Assembly: GCF_001637325.1 (NCBI RefSeq)
Contig: NZ_LRXL01000026.1
Location: 744,001 to 808,000, forward strand
Source of the DNA: Cochleicola gelatinilyticus
GTDB taxonomy: Bacteria; Bacteroidota; Bacteroidia; Flavobacteriales; Flavobacteriaceae
DNA length: 64,000 nt
Direction: 5' to 3'
The translations under genes were made by a program, and so were the position numbers. The notes under the pieces are model-generated. The model saw only the letters and a list, made by a program, of their open reading frames with translations, was not told where the DNA came from and made no database searches. Below are positions 24,857 to 33,110 of this stretch, one piece after another; the stretch's first letter is position 1; each line of letters starts with the position of its first letter.

Positions 24857-25963
24857 TTATATAATTTGAAAAAGTTTTCCGGGAAGTGGCCGTATTACAC
24901 CTTTCAGTTCTAAACTTAAAAGTAGGGAAGCAGCACGATGCGTCGGCATTTTATTAGCTAATGCAATATCGTCAAGCAATTCCTTCTCTTTACTCTTTAA
25001 ATAGGCCACAACTTTTTCCTCTTCTTCAGTAAGGTCTACAAAAAGTGTTGTTTGTTGTGGTTTTACAATGTCTCGAGTCGTTTTCCAGCCCAGCATATAT
25101 AAAATATCTGCGGCCTCTGTTAATAAACGTGCTTGGTTGGTTTTAATAAGGGTGTTACACCCCGAACTCTGAGAGTCTGTTATACGCCCAGGCACCGCAA
25201 AGACTTCCCGATGGTATGAATTAGCAATATCTGCTGTTACGAGACTTCCTCCTTTTTCGCCAGATTCGATAACGATTGTTGCTTCACTTAAGCCAGCGAT
25301 AATGCGATTGCGTTTTAAAAAATTCGTGCGATCGAACGAATCGTTGCTCCAGAATTCGGTAATAAACCCACCGTGTTCTTCAATTTTAGCAACATATTTT
25401 TTGTGTGTTTTCGGGTAGACTTGATTTAGTCCGTGCGCCAAACATCCTATAGTTTGCAAACCAAGGTCTATTGCTTTTTTTTGTGCTGTAATATCTACAC
25501 CATAGGCAAAACCAGAAACAATCACAGGATTAACAGGAGAAAGTTCTTCGATAAGCTGTTCACAAAATCGGGTGCCATAACTCGTAATTTTTCGAGTGCC
25601 AACGATACTCAGTATTTTTTTATTCTGAAAGTTTATATTTCCTTTCTGAAAGAACAAAATAGGACCATCCAAACAATGTTTTAATTTTTCTGGATAGTTT
25701 GAATCTTGAAAATAACTGAAATCGATTTGGTTTGATTCAATAAAAAATAATTCTTCATCAGCCTCGTCAAGCTGAATTTTTTCTGAAAGATCTTTCAGTT
25801 TAAAGCCACCTATACCATCAACTTTTAAAAGGTTACTTTTCTTTTCTTTAAAAATACCTTCGGCAGAACCTATTTGCGCTATTAATTTTTTGGCAGAGGT
25901 ATCCCCTAGATTCGGGACACGCTGTAAAGCGAGTACGTACCGAAGTTCATTTTTCGACAACAT
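24857..25963 (-). CDS. dprA: DNA-processing protein DprA
   Basis: Protects incoming single-stranded DNA and loads RecA during natural transformation. The 368-residue protein has an N-terminal SAM/helix-hairpin-helix region (about 1-70), a Rossmann-like DprA core with GTRKITSYG, SGFAYGVDITAQ, and ESGEKGGSLVTA, and a C-terminal winged-helix domain (about 305-368). This full three-part layout suggests a functional protein. No other competence gene is in the window. Confidence 0.95.
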   Translation of the reverse strand: MLSKNELRYVLALQRVPNLGDTSAKKLIAQIGSAEGIFKEKKSNLLKVDGIGGFKLKDLSEKIQLDEADEELFFIESNQIDFSYFQDSNYPEKLKHCLDGPILFFQKGNINFQNKKILSIVGTRKITSYGTRFCEQLIEELSPVNPVIVSGFAYGVDITAQKKAIDLGLQTIGCLAHGLNQVYPKTHKKYVAKIEEHGGFITEFWSNDSFDRTNFLKRNRIIAGLSEATIVIESGEKGGSLVTADIANSYHREVFAVPGRITDSQSSGCNTLIKTNQARLLTEAADILYMLGWKTTRDIVKPQQTTLFVDLTEEEEKVVAYLKSKEKELLDDIALANKMPTHRAASLLLSLELKGVIRPLPGKLFQII

Positions 25964-26176
25964 AAATTGTTTGAATTATAGGGGAGGAATTTAAAGATAC
26001 TATTTCTTAAATAGAGTTTCATATGAATGGCTATAATTTACTCCTATCTCCTCAAAACCACACCACAATTTGAAGTAAAATACGTTCATACTACTAAACT
26101 GAAATTTTGAAGTTAAATGATTACCAGCATTCTACAAACAGTTTACAAATTTGTTGATAAAATTGCCTCCTTAGAG

Positions 26177-26207
26177 TTGATTTCCGAAAGGAAAAAATAT
26201 ATGTTTG
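26177..26207 (+). promoter_or_regulatory. Bacteroidota-type promoter, leaderless geometry
   Basis: TTG (26177-26179) and TATGTTTG (26200-26207) are 20 bases apart. The -7 box ends 4 bases before the ATG at 26212, so the transcript is predicted to start at the start codon. Confidence 0.6.
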
Positions 26208-26211
26208 TTAT

Positions 26212-27150
26212 ATGCAATTGGCTACCTACGTTAACGATTTACTATACCGATACGAGTGTGTTATCATTCCCGGATTCGGGGCTTTTTTAACCCAATACCG
26301 ATCGGCACGTATCGACAATGACAGTCATACTTTTTACCCTCCTGGAAAAACTGTTTCTTTTAACAAGCAGTTACAAACCAACGATGGGCTGCTTGCAAAT
26401 TATATTGCATCTGTAGAGAATTGCAGTTATCCAGAAGCGCTTCAAAAAATTCGCAATTTTACGGGAACCTTGTCTCATCAATTATTAGATGGTAAGACAG
26501 TTACTATTAAAAATATTGGTGATTTTAAATTAAATGAAGAACATTCGGTACAATTTACTCCTTCAGAAAAAGAGAACTTTGCTACCTCTTCTTTTGGGTT
26601 AAGTACATTTACCACTCCTGAGGTTTTAAGATCAGCGACTGTAGATTCATCTTCTTCAGACAGTAAAACGCCTATTCTTTTCACTCCCGAAAAACGAGAA
26701 GCAATACCTTATTTAAAATATGCTGCTATCGCAGTAATTGCTTTATCGGTTACCAGTTTTGGAGGAATGAAACTATATGAGAATGGTGTTCAAAAGCACA
26801 ATTTTGTTACAAAGCAAGAGGCCGACAAACGAGTTGAAAATGAAATTCAAGAAGCTACTTTTGTTATTGAAAACCCATTAGCTCCGCTTACACTTACTTT
26901 ACCGAAAGAATCTGGGAGCTATCACATTGTTGCTGGAGCGTATCGCATTGAGGCCAATGCTGAAAAGAAAATTAGACAGCTAGCGGCTAAAGGATTTTCA
27001 GCAAAAAAAATTGGAAAGAATCGATATGGTTTGCATCAAGTAGTCTATAATAGCTATGAAGATCGGCGAGAAGCACTTCGGGATCTTCGCACCATAAAAC
27101 GTACCGAAAACAAAGATGCTTGGTTGCTTGTACAAAACCTTTCCAAATAA
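26212..27150 (+). CDS. HU-CCDC81 and SPOR domain membrane protein
   Basis: A 312-residue protein joining three parts: an N-terminal HU-like (HU-CCDC81 bacterial type) region (about 1-130) with YVNDLLYRYECVIIPGFGAF and the VTIKNIGDF segment, one membrane helix (about 163-185), and a C-terminal SPOR domain (about 236-312) that binds denuded peptidoglycan glycan strands at division sites. The predicted topology is HU-like domain inside and SPOR in the periplasm. This architecture is known in Bacteroidota, but its role is unproven. The neighbours are divergent dprA and a downstream thioesterase with its own promoter. Confidence 0.88.
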   Translation: MQLATYVNDLLYRYECVIIPGFGAFLTQYRSARIDNDSHTFYPPGKTVSFNKQLQTNDGLLANYIASVENCSYPEALQKIRNFTGTLSHQLLDGKTVTIKNIGDFKLNEEHSVQFTPSEKENFATSSFGLSTFTTPEVLRSATVDSSSSDSKTPILFTPEKREAIPYLKYAAIAVIALSVTSFGGMKLYENGVQKHNFVTKQEADKRVENEIQEATFVIENPLAPLTLTLPKESGSYHIVAGAYRIEANAEKKIRQLAAKGFSAKKIGKNRYGLHQVVYNSYEDRREALRDLRTIKRTENKDAWLLVQNLSK

Positions 27151-27215
27151 TTTCAACTCCTTCTTTTCTTAAGAAATTCTTTTAGCCAACATTATTTTTT
27201 CTTCCTAACATCAGC

Positions 27216-27246
27216 TTTGACACTGCACAGGAATGCGCTACCTTTG
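27216..27246 (+). promoter_or_regulatory. Bacteroidota-type promoter of the thioesterase gene
   Basis: TTTG (27216-27219) and TACCTTTG (27239-27246) are 19 bases apart, an exact consensus match. The ATG at 27261 follows 14 bases later, giving a very short leader. Confidence 0.75.
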
Positions 27247-27260
27247 CAAAAAATATTAAA

Positions 27261-27770
27261 ATGAATAGTAAAACTCCTTCAGAATCTAAAACGGTAATTA
27301 CCGATCTGGTCTTACCTAGTGAAACCAACCCAATAGGTAATATGTTTGGAGGTGAATTATTAGCGCGAATGGATCGCGCTGCCAGTATTTCTGCACGTCG
27401 GCACAGCAGACGCATTGTAGTAACCGCCTCTGTTAACCATGTTGCATTTAACAAAATGATTCCACTAGGAAGTGTAGTTACTGTAGAGGCACACGTCTCT
27501 AGGGCGTTTAAAAGCTCTATGGAGGTGTTTATGGATGTTTGGATAGAAGACCGCGAAAGTGGCATGAAAAGCAAAGCGAATGAAGCTATTTATACTTTTG
27601 TTGCTGTTGATGAAATGGGAACTCCTGTTTCTGTTCCCGCACTACAACCAGAAACAGAACTGGAGCAATCGCGTTTCGAAGCAGCTTTAAGAAGAAAGCA
27701 ATTAAGTTTGTTATTAGCAGGCAAAATAAAACCCGAAGAAGCTACAGAATTAAAAGCCTTATTCGAATAA
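27261..27770 (+). CDS. acyl-CoA thioesterase, hotdog fold (YciA/ACOT type)
   Basis: Hydrolyses acyl-CoA to free acid and CoA. The 169-residue protein has the hotdog-fold landmarks NPIGNMFGGELLARMD near the start (with the catalytic Asp) and SVNHVAFNKMIPLGSVV, as in YciA and acyl-CoA hydrolase family proteins. Chain-length preference cannot be read from sequence. Cytoplasmic. It ends 24 bases from the convergent EnvC-like gene. Confidence 0.9.
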   Translation: MNSKTPSESKTVITDLVLPSETNPIGNMFGGELLARMDRAASISARRHSRRIVVTASVNHVAFNKMIPLGSVVTVEAHVSRAFKSSMEVFMDVWIEDRESGMKSKANEAIYTFVAVDEMGTPVSVPALQPETELEQSRFEAALRRKQLSLLLAGKIKPEEATELKALFE

Positions 27771-27794
27771 AAGCCTACAACACCAATTTAAACT

Positions 27795-29030
27795 TTACAT
27801 TCTATACACCCAATCTGCCGGATTCATACGATTGCTGTTTTGATAGATGAGAAATTTTAAAATCGTTTTGTTTGTGGTCGGATTGTGAAATACGGTACCT
27901 ATTTCTTGTTTTGTCTTAATTTTATCTCCCTTCTTAACTTGTATGTCTGTTAAGTTATTATACACTGTGATATAGTTACCATGCTGCACATATACGGCAC
28001 GATTTGCTCCTTTTAATTGTTGAATTTCAAGAACCTCTCCATTAAAAACAGCACGTGCTTTTGCCTTTTTTTCTGTAGCAATTTCTACACCACTATTAAA
28101 AGTAGTTACGTTAGGTAATTGAGGGTGTTGTTGTTTTCCGTAACGACGCACCACGACACCTTTTTCTACAGGCCAAGGTAACTTTCCTTTATTTGTTGTG
28201 AAACTTGCCGCTAGAGCCTTTGCTTCGGCCGTTAGCGCAAAGGTTTCAGACTTAGTACTGGTTGTTGTGTTTTTCGAAGGTGCGTTTTCATTCGATTTGG
28301 CAATTGCAGCTTTAATTAGCGCATCGATCTGTCGGTCGATCTTATCGGCTTCTCGTTGTTTATCTCGTATTTGTGTGGCAAATTTTCCTTCATCTTTTTT
28401 CAATGAAGCCACTAGTATTTCCTGATCTTTTTTCTCTTTATTTAACCGTTGACGCTCGGCTTTATTTTCAGAAATAAGAGTTTCCTTTTGTTTCTTTTGG
28501 GCAATCAAATCTGTGTTTAACTGCTGAAGTGCTTCCGATTTCTCTTTAATACTTTCCCCTTGCTTTTTACGATGCTTGGTATATTGCTTCATATACTGAA
28601 GTCGCTTATACGCTTGGAGAAAATCTTCCGAAGACAACAAAAACATTACCCTACTTTGTTGTGATTTGCTTTTATATGACTTGTTAATCATCGCCGCATA
28701 ATCTTCTTTTAGCTCTTGTAATTCCTCTCTAAGTTGATCTAGTTTTTGAAGATTACTATTTATTTCGCGAGTTAAAAAATTTGCTTGTTGGTTGGTTACC
28801 TTGATTAGGTTTTCTCTTGCCGTTATTTTTTGATTAAGATCTTCTACTTGGGTTAAAACGCTCTTTTTTTCTCCCCTAGTTTTAAATAATAGGGAGTTGA
28901 TTTGCTTGATCTCACTAAGAATTGACTGACGTTTCTCCTCCAGTTGCTTTTGCTTATCGGGTTGGGCAAAACTCATTGTGGAAAACATTCCACAAAAAAT
29001 AAATAAAAGAAGTAAGCGAGTTATTTTCAT
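27795..29030 (-). CDS. EnvC-like murein hydrolase activator, degenerate M23 domain
   Basis: A 411-residue exported protein: signal peptide (1-22), a long coiled coil (about 23-255) and a LytM/M23 domain (about 285-411). The zinc ligands of active M23 peptidases are lost: the HxxxD motif reads NSGVEIA, the YxHL region reads YNNL, and the LHFEI-type motif reads LKFLIYQN. By analogy with EnvC of E. coli it should activate amidases at cell separation rather than cut peptidoglycan itself. Last gene of a seven-gene operon, directly abutting the DUF4292 gene. Confidence 0.9.
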   Translation of the reverse strand: MKITRLLLLFIFCGMFSTMSFAQPDKQKQLEEKRQSILSEIKQINSLLFKTRGEKKSVLTQVEDLNQKITARENLIKVTNQQANFLTREINSNLQKLDQLREELQELKEDYAAMINKSYKSKSQQSRVMFLLSSEDFLQAYKRLQYMKQYTKHRKKQGESIKEKSEALQQLNTDLIAQKKQKETLISENKAERQRLNKEKKDQEILVASLKKDEGKFATQIRDKQREADKIDRQIDALIKAAIAKSNENAPSKNTTTSTKSETFALTAEAKALAASFTTNKGKLPWPVEKGVVVRRYGKQQHPQLPNVTTFNSGVEIATEKKAKARAVFNGEVLEIQQLKGANRAVYVQHGNYITVYNNLTDIQVKKGDKIKTKQEIGTVFHNPTTNKTILKFLIYQNSNRMNPADWVYRM

Positions 29031-29810
29031 TTAATTAAGCTGAATTTCGTCGTATCCATCGGGAATTGTGAAGGGGAAACTAATAGACACATTAAGATCA
29101 ATATTTCGATAAACTATGTCGATTTTAGTCTTTTCGTCGGCTTCTGTTGTATTAATAACTACTTCGGAAGGAAAAAAATTGTTCTCTACCATTTGATAAT
29201 CTCCATACCGAACCGAAAGCAATCGCTTATCGTTTGGTTGTGAGAGGGTTTCTGAAGCTACTTTAAAATTTTCGGGATTCAAGAACACAGAATGGATAAA
29301 ATTAGCGGGTTGTTGCTTCGGAAAAAGTTTGTACGTGTTATTTTGAACAGTAGATGTGTACGCTGAAGCATTTAACCGAAAAATCGACTGTCCTAATAAA
29401 ATACTCTGTGCTTTCTGAAAATCAATATCGGTACCAAGCCATTCACTCAATAAAGCAAAATCACCTTCGAAATAGGTGTTTCCTATAGTTTCATAATAGC
29501 TAACACTTGTAGGAGTTATTAAAACTTTGGCCAACGTAATTCCCAGTACAGATGCCTTTACCCAAATAGTTTTATCTTTTTCCATGCGCAGACTCACCGT
29601 AATACTTTGCGATTTATCTGAATCTTCATAAGCTACAAGCACTCTCGCTGCCATGGTTTCAAAATTGGGAGATGCGGCCTCGTGTGTAGCAAGAATATTT
29701 TTAACTGAAAGATTATTATTGGCTGTATTGGAGCCTTTAATATTTTTTGCTCCTCCACAGGCTGCTAACACAAAAACCAGCAGAGTTATTAAAAAAGGTT
29801 TGTACGACAT
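29031..29810 (-). CDS. DUF4292-family lipoprotein
   Basis: A 259-residue lipoprotein with lipobox LAAC (Cys about residue 18) and a beta-rich mature part. It resembles the DUF4292 family, which is distantly like LolA/LolB-type lipoprotein carriers; a role in moving lipids or lipoproteins is only an inference. Its stop touches the envC start with no gap, and it lies 4 bases after the TPR gene, so co-expression is close to certain. Confidence 0.82.
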   Translation of the reverse strand: MSYKPFLITLLVFVLAACGGAKNIKGSNTANNNLSVKNILATHEAASPNFETMAARVLVAYEDSDKSQSITVSLRMEKDKTIWVKASVLGITLAKVLITPTSVSYYETIGNTYFEGDFALLSEWLGTDIDFQKAQSILLGQSIFRLNASAYTSTVQNNTYKLFPKQQPANFIHSVFLNPENFKVASETLSQPNDKRLLSVRYGDYQMVENNFFPSEVVINTTEADEKTKIDIVYRNIDLNVSISFPFTIPDGYDEIQLN

Positions 29811-29814
29811 AAAG

Positions 29815-31200
29815 TTAATTAGAAGGTTTTATTTCTGAGGCTTTTTTGGCATATTGCGCAGCTTTTGTGCTATCGCCTTTCTGGGTATACGCAATGTTTA
29901 GTTGTTTATAAAAATCGTGTTCCATTGCTGGATTGTCAAACACATAATCAATTCCAGTTTCTAAACTGTCTATCGCTGAATCTGAATCTTGCAACCCATT
30001 TCTTGCAACACCATTTAAAAGATATAATAATGGTTGTGCAGGAAACACTTCTAAAGCATCGGTACTTAACTTTTGAGCTTCATTAAATTTTTTAAATTCG
30101 ATCTGTAACAATAAAGTATTCTTCATTAAAGAATAATTGTCTTGATCACTCGAAATTCCTTTTTCATAAAATTTTAGCGCTTCTTCTTTTCGGTTTTTCT
30201 CAAGATAATAATCTCCTACTTTTTCAAATACTTGTCCGTTGTCGTCTTCAGAAAATAAGCTGATCATACTTTCTAATTTCGCTTCTTGTTCAGGATGGGT
30301 ATTCACAAACTTTATAAAATCGCCTAGTACTTTAAATTGGCTTTCTTTATCTATTGTCGTGCTTTCAAACACGCGTTTCATAGATTCGATAGCATTGGTG
30401 GTATCTCCTTCGTCGAGATAGAATTTGTATAATGCGAGGTGTACCACTTCAGACTTTGGATTGTTTTTCAATAATTCTTTAGCAGTATCGAAAGCTTTTT
30501 TCGTTTCACCATTTTCACTGTAGAGGTAGATAAGGTTAAGATATTCTTTCTCTTTCTTCGGATTGCTATCTACTTTTTGTTCCAATTGCTCGATCGCTCC
30601 ACTCGTATCGCCTGTCACTCTGTAAATACGACTTCGAAGTGCATCTCTATAATCGCTTTCTCCCCAAGAATCATCTAATTCGTCTAAAACTTCTAAGGCA
30701 AGTTCGTATTGTTTTGTTCTGTGATATAGGTTCGCAAGATCCTCTTTGTAATCCTCGTCGAACTTGATGAGCTTTTTTACTAAAGGAATTGCTTGATCGA
30801 AATCCTGTTTTTGATAATAAAGGTCGTAGAGGGCTTCTAGCACTTCTAATCGCTCTGGCTGGGTTTGAAGCACTTTTTTAAAGTTCTCTTCTGCCGGTTC
30901 AAAATCTCTTAATTTGGAATAATTCTTTCCTTTTTCAAAAAAGACCACTGCCTCTTGTATAGGGTTTCCTTTGGCTGCAGCTTCTGCCTTATCTAAAGCA
31001 TTAAGGGCAAGTTCGTAATTCTCAATCCCTTTTTGTTTTAAAGCTTCAAAAAAGTTTTCCTGAAAAGCATCGCTCACATTTCCAAGGTCATCGGTTGGTT
31101 CTTCTTGGGAAGGAGGAATAGTTTCTTGCGCAAAGGTTTGTACTGGAAACAGAAACATTCCGAAGCAAATAAAAAAGATATGATACGATTTGATGTTCAA
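29815..31200 (-). CDS. tetratricopeptide-repeat protein with signal peptide
   Basis: A 461-residue exported protein: signal peptide (1-24) and then about ten degenerate TPR helix pairs to the C-terminus. TPR proteins are scaffolds for protein complexes; the partners here are probably envelope proteins, given the neighbouring DUF4292 lipoprotein and EnvC-like activator. No lipobox is seen, so a periplasmic location is inferred. Spacing is 18 bases to the nucleotidyltransferase gene and 4 to DUF4292. Confidence 0.85.
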   Translation of the reverse strand: MNIKSYHIFFICFGMFLFPVQTFAQETIPPSQEEPTDDLGNVSDAFQENFFEALKQKGIENYELALNALDKAEAAAKGNPIQEAVVFFEKGKNYSKLRDFEPAEENFKKVLQTQPERLEVLEALYDLYYQKQDFDQAIPLVKKLIKFDEDYKEDLANLYHRTKQYELALEVLDELDDSWGESDYRDALRSRIYRVTGDTSGAIEQLEQKVDSNPKKEKEYLNLIYLYSENGETKKAFDTAKELLKNNPKSEVVHLALYKFYLDEGDTTNAIESMKRVFESTTIDKESQFKVLGDFIKFVNTHPEQEAKLESMISLFSEDDNGQVFEKVGDYYLEKNRKEEALKFYEKGISSDQDNYSLMKNTLLLQIEFKKFNEAQKLSTDALEVFPAQPLLYLLNGVARNGLQDSDSAIDSLETGIDYVFDNPAMEHDFYKQLNIAYTQKGDSTKAAQYAKKASEIKPSN

Positions 31201-31218
31201 AAAATTGTTTTTGAATTA

Positions 31219-32235
31219 TTATTTTAATGCGGAATAATCCCCAATACTCACATTTGTAAATTTCCCATCGAAATGAGCATGGTTTCCTATCATCGCATTG
31301 TCTAAGGTAGCATTTTTTATAACTGAATGTGTTTGAATAATACTATTTTTAACGGTACTATCTTCAATTATTGTGCCTTCGCCGATAGAAACATGCGGTC
31401 CTACAGTACTATTTTTAAGTGTGACACCTTTTCCGATAAAGCAAGGTGAAATTATTGTTGAATTTTCTTGAACACTTTCTTCTGAAACTAACGTTTCGCC
31501 ATCTTCTGCTAGAAACCCTAACATGCGTGCATTTGTTTCGACCGTTACTTCTTTATTTCCACAGTCCATCCATTCATCTACAGTTCCGGTTTTAAAAATT
31601 TTTCCGTCTGCCATCATGCGCTTAATACCATCATTAATCTGGTATTCTCCACCGTTAATAATATTGTTATCCAGCACATACTGAAGCTCTTTCTTTAATA
31701 CGGCAACATCTTTAAAATAGTAAATTCCGATGACAGCTTGATCGCTGACAAAAGTTTCTGGTTTTTCTACCAATTCGATGATTTCTTCTTTTTCATTCAA
31801 GTTTACCACTCCAAAAGCTTCTGGATTCTCAACTTTCTTAGTCCAAATCACACTATCGGCTTCTTTATCTAAATTAAAATCTGCTTTAATTAGTGTGTCA
31901 GCATACGCAATTACTGCGGGGCCAGATAAGGACGGTTCGGCACACATAATAGCGTGACCCGTTCCTTTTGGATCTAGCTGTCTGTAAATGCTTGCTTTGG
32001 CTCCTAATTCATTCGCGAGTGCCTTTAACGCTGTCACTACTTCATCTCCAAAAAAAGCAGGATCACCTAAAATAAAGGCGATCTCTTCAATCTCCTCGTC
32101 TAAAATGGTAGCGATCTCTGTGACCAATCGATGTACAATAGGTTTACCTGCCACGGGTATGAGTGGTTTTGGAACCGTTAATGAGTGTGGACGAAGGCGG
32201 GAACCTCTCCCTGCCATAGGTACAATGATTTTCAT
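31219..32235 (-). CDS. sugar-phosphate nucleotidyltransferase
   Basis: Makes an NDP-sugar from NTP and a sugar-1-phosphate. The 338-residue protein starts with the nucleotide-binding loop GRGSRLRPHS and the PKPLIPVAGKPI motif; the C-terminal ~100 residues form hexapeptide repeats of a left-handed beta helix (GKGVTL, GPHVSIGEG). It resembles RmlA/GlmU-type or glucose-1-phosphate thymidylyltransferase-like enzymes, but specificity is open. It sits in an operon with a flippase, so envelope sugar supply is plausible. Confidence 0.88.
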   Translation of the reverse strand: MKIIVPMAGRGSRLRPHSLTVPKPLIPVAGKPIVHRLVTEIATILDEEIEEIAFILGDPAFFGDEVVTALKALANELGAKASIYRQLDPKGTGHAIMCAEPSLSGPAVIAYADTLIKADFNLDKEADSVIWTKKVENPEAFGVVNLNEKEEIIELVEKPETFVSDQAVIGIYYFKDVAVLKKELQYVLDNNIINGGEYQINDGIKRMMADGKIFKTGTVDEWMDCGNKEVTVETNARMLGFLAEDGETLVSEESVQENSTIISPCFIGKGVTLKNSTVGPHVSIGEGTIIEDSTVKNSIIQTHSVIKNATLDNAMIGNHAHFDGKFTNVSIGDYSALK

Positions 32236-32281
32236 AATTTACAATGTTAGGTGTTTTCTCTTACTTGTTTTATTCTAAAAT

Positions 32282-32719
32282 TTACTTCACTCCAGTGCTC
32301 CCAAAACCGCCGGCACCTCGTTTGGTCTCGGTTAATTCTTCAACTTCCTCCCAAACAGCACGTTCATGTTTAGCGATCACTAATTGTGCAATGCGTTCTC
32401 CGTTTTCAATTGTAAAATCTTCGTTAGAAACATTTACAAGAATAACTCCAATTTCACCACGATAATCCGCATCTATGGTTCCAGGTGCATTAAGTACGGT
32501 TACTCCTTTTTTGGCAGCTAATCCACTTCTTGGACGTACCTGAGCTTCATATCCTATTGGCAATTCGATAAACAACCCTGTCTTTACAATGGCGCGTTGC
32601 AATGGCTTTAACGTTGATGGTTCTGGGACATTAGCACGCAAATCCATTCCTGCAGAAGCGATTGTTTCGTATGCGGGGATTGGATGGTTTGATTTATTGA
32701 TGATCTTAATTTTCAGCAT
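32282..32719 (-). CDS. dut: dUTP diphosphatase (dUTPase)
   Basis: Hydrolyses dUTP to dUMP, keeping uracil out of DNA and feeding dTMP synthesis. The 145-residue trimeric-type enzyme shows motif 1 AGMDLRA, motif 2 RSGLAAKKG, motif 3 [11 protein letters not shown], and the flexible C-terminal motif 5 [10 protein letters not shown]. All five motifs are present. It lies 2 bases after the PH-domain gene, inside an operon of envelope genes. Confidence 0.97.
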   Translation of the reverse strand: MLKIKIINKSNHPIPAYETIASAGMDLRANVPEPSTLKPLQRAIVKTGLFIELPIGYEAQVRPRSGLAAKKGVTVLNAPGTIDADYRGEIGVILVNVSNEDFTIENGERIAQLVIAKHERAVWEEVEELTETKRGAGGFGSTGVK

Positions 32720-32721
32720 GT

Positions 32722-33099
32722 TTAGAGTACTTTTTGTGCCAGATATCGTTGCACTGCATATACATCGATACTTTTATTAAACTTCTTGCTTACCGTAGGG
32801 GTATTTTCGCTCGATATCCAAATTTTAAGTTCAGCATCTAAATCGAATGTTCCTGCAGTTTCCAAAGAAAATCGGGAAATGTTTTTATAAGGCATTGATT
32901 TATATTCGGCTTTGCTCCCTGTAAACCCTTGAATATCTATTAATATAAGGCGCTTATTGGTAAACATAAACACATCTCTTAGTAATTTGAAACCCAATTC
33001 TACCGATTCGCCTTCAATTAACAACCGTCCATATTTTTCGGTTAAGCTTTCCGAAGAAACCTCACTTGCGTTTCCTAAAATTTTATTGAAAAGACTCAT
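32722..33099 (-). CDS. bacterial PH-domain protein
   Basis: A 125-residue soluble protein matching the bacterial pleckstrin-homology (bPH) family: beta strands with [15 protein letters not shown] and [13 protein letters not shown]. These domains are small scaffolds of uncertain ligand. It is packed between the flippase gene (11 bases upstream) and dut (2 bases downstream). No catalytic residues are expected. Confidence 0.82.
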   Translation of the reverse strand: MSLFNKILGNASEVSSESLTEKYGRLLIEGESVELGFKLLRDVFMFTNKRLILIDIQGFTGSKAEYKSMPYKNISRFSLETAGTFDLDAELKIWISSENTPTVSKKFNKSIDVYAVQRYLAQKVL

Positions 33100-33110
33100 T
33101 CTTCATTTTT

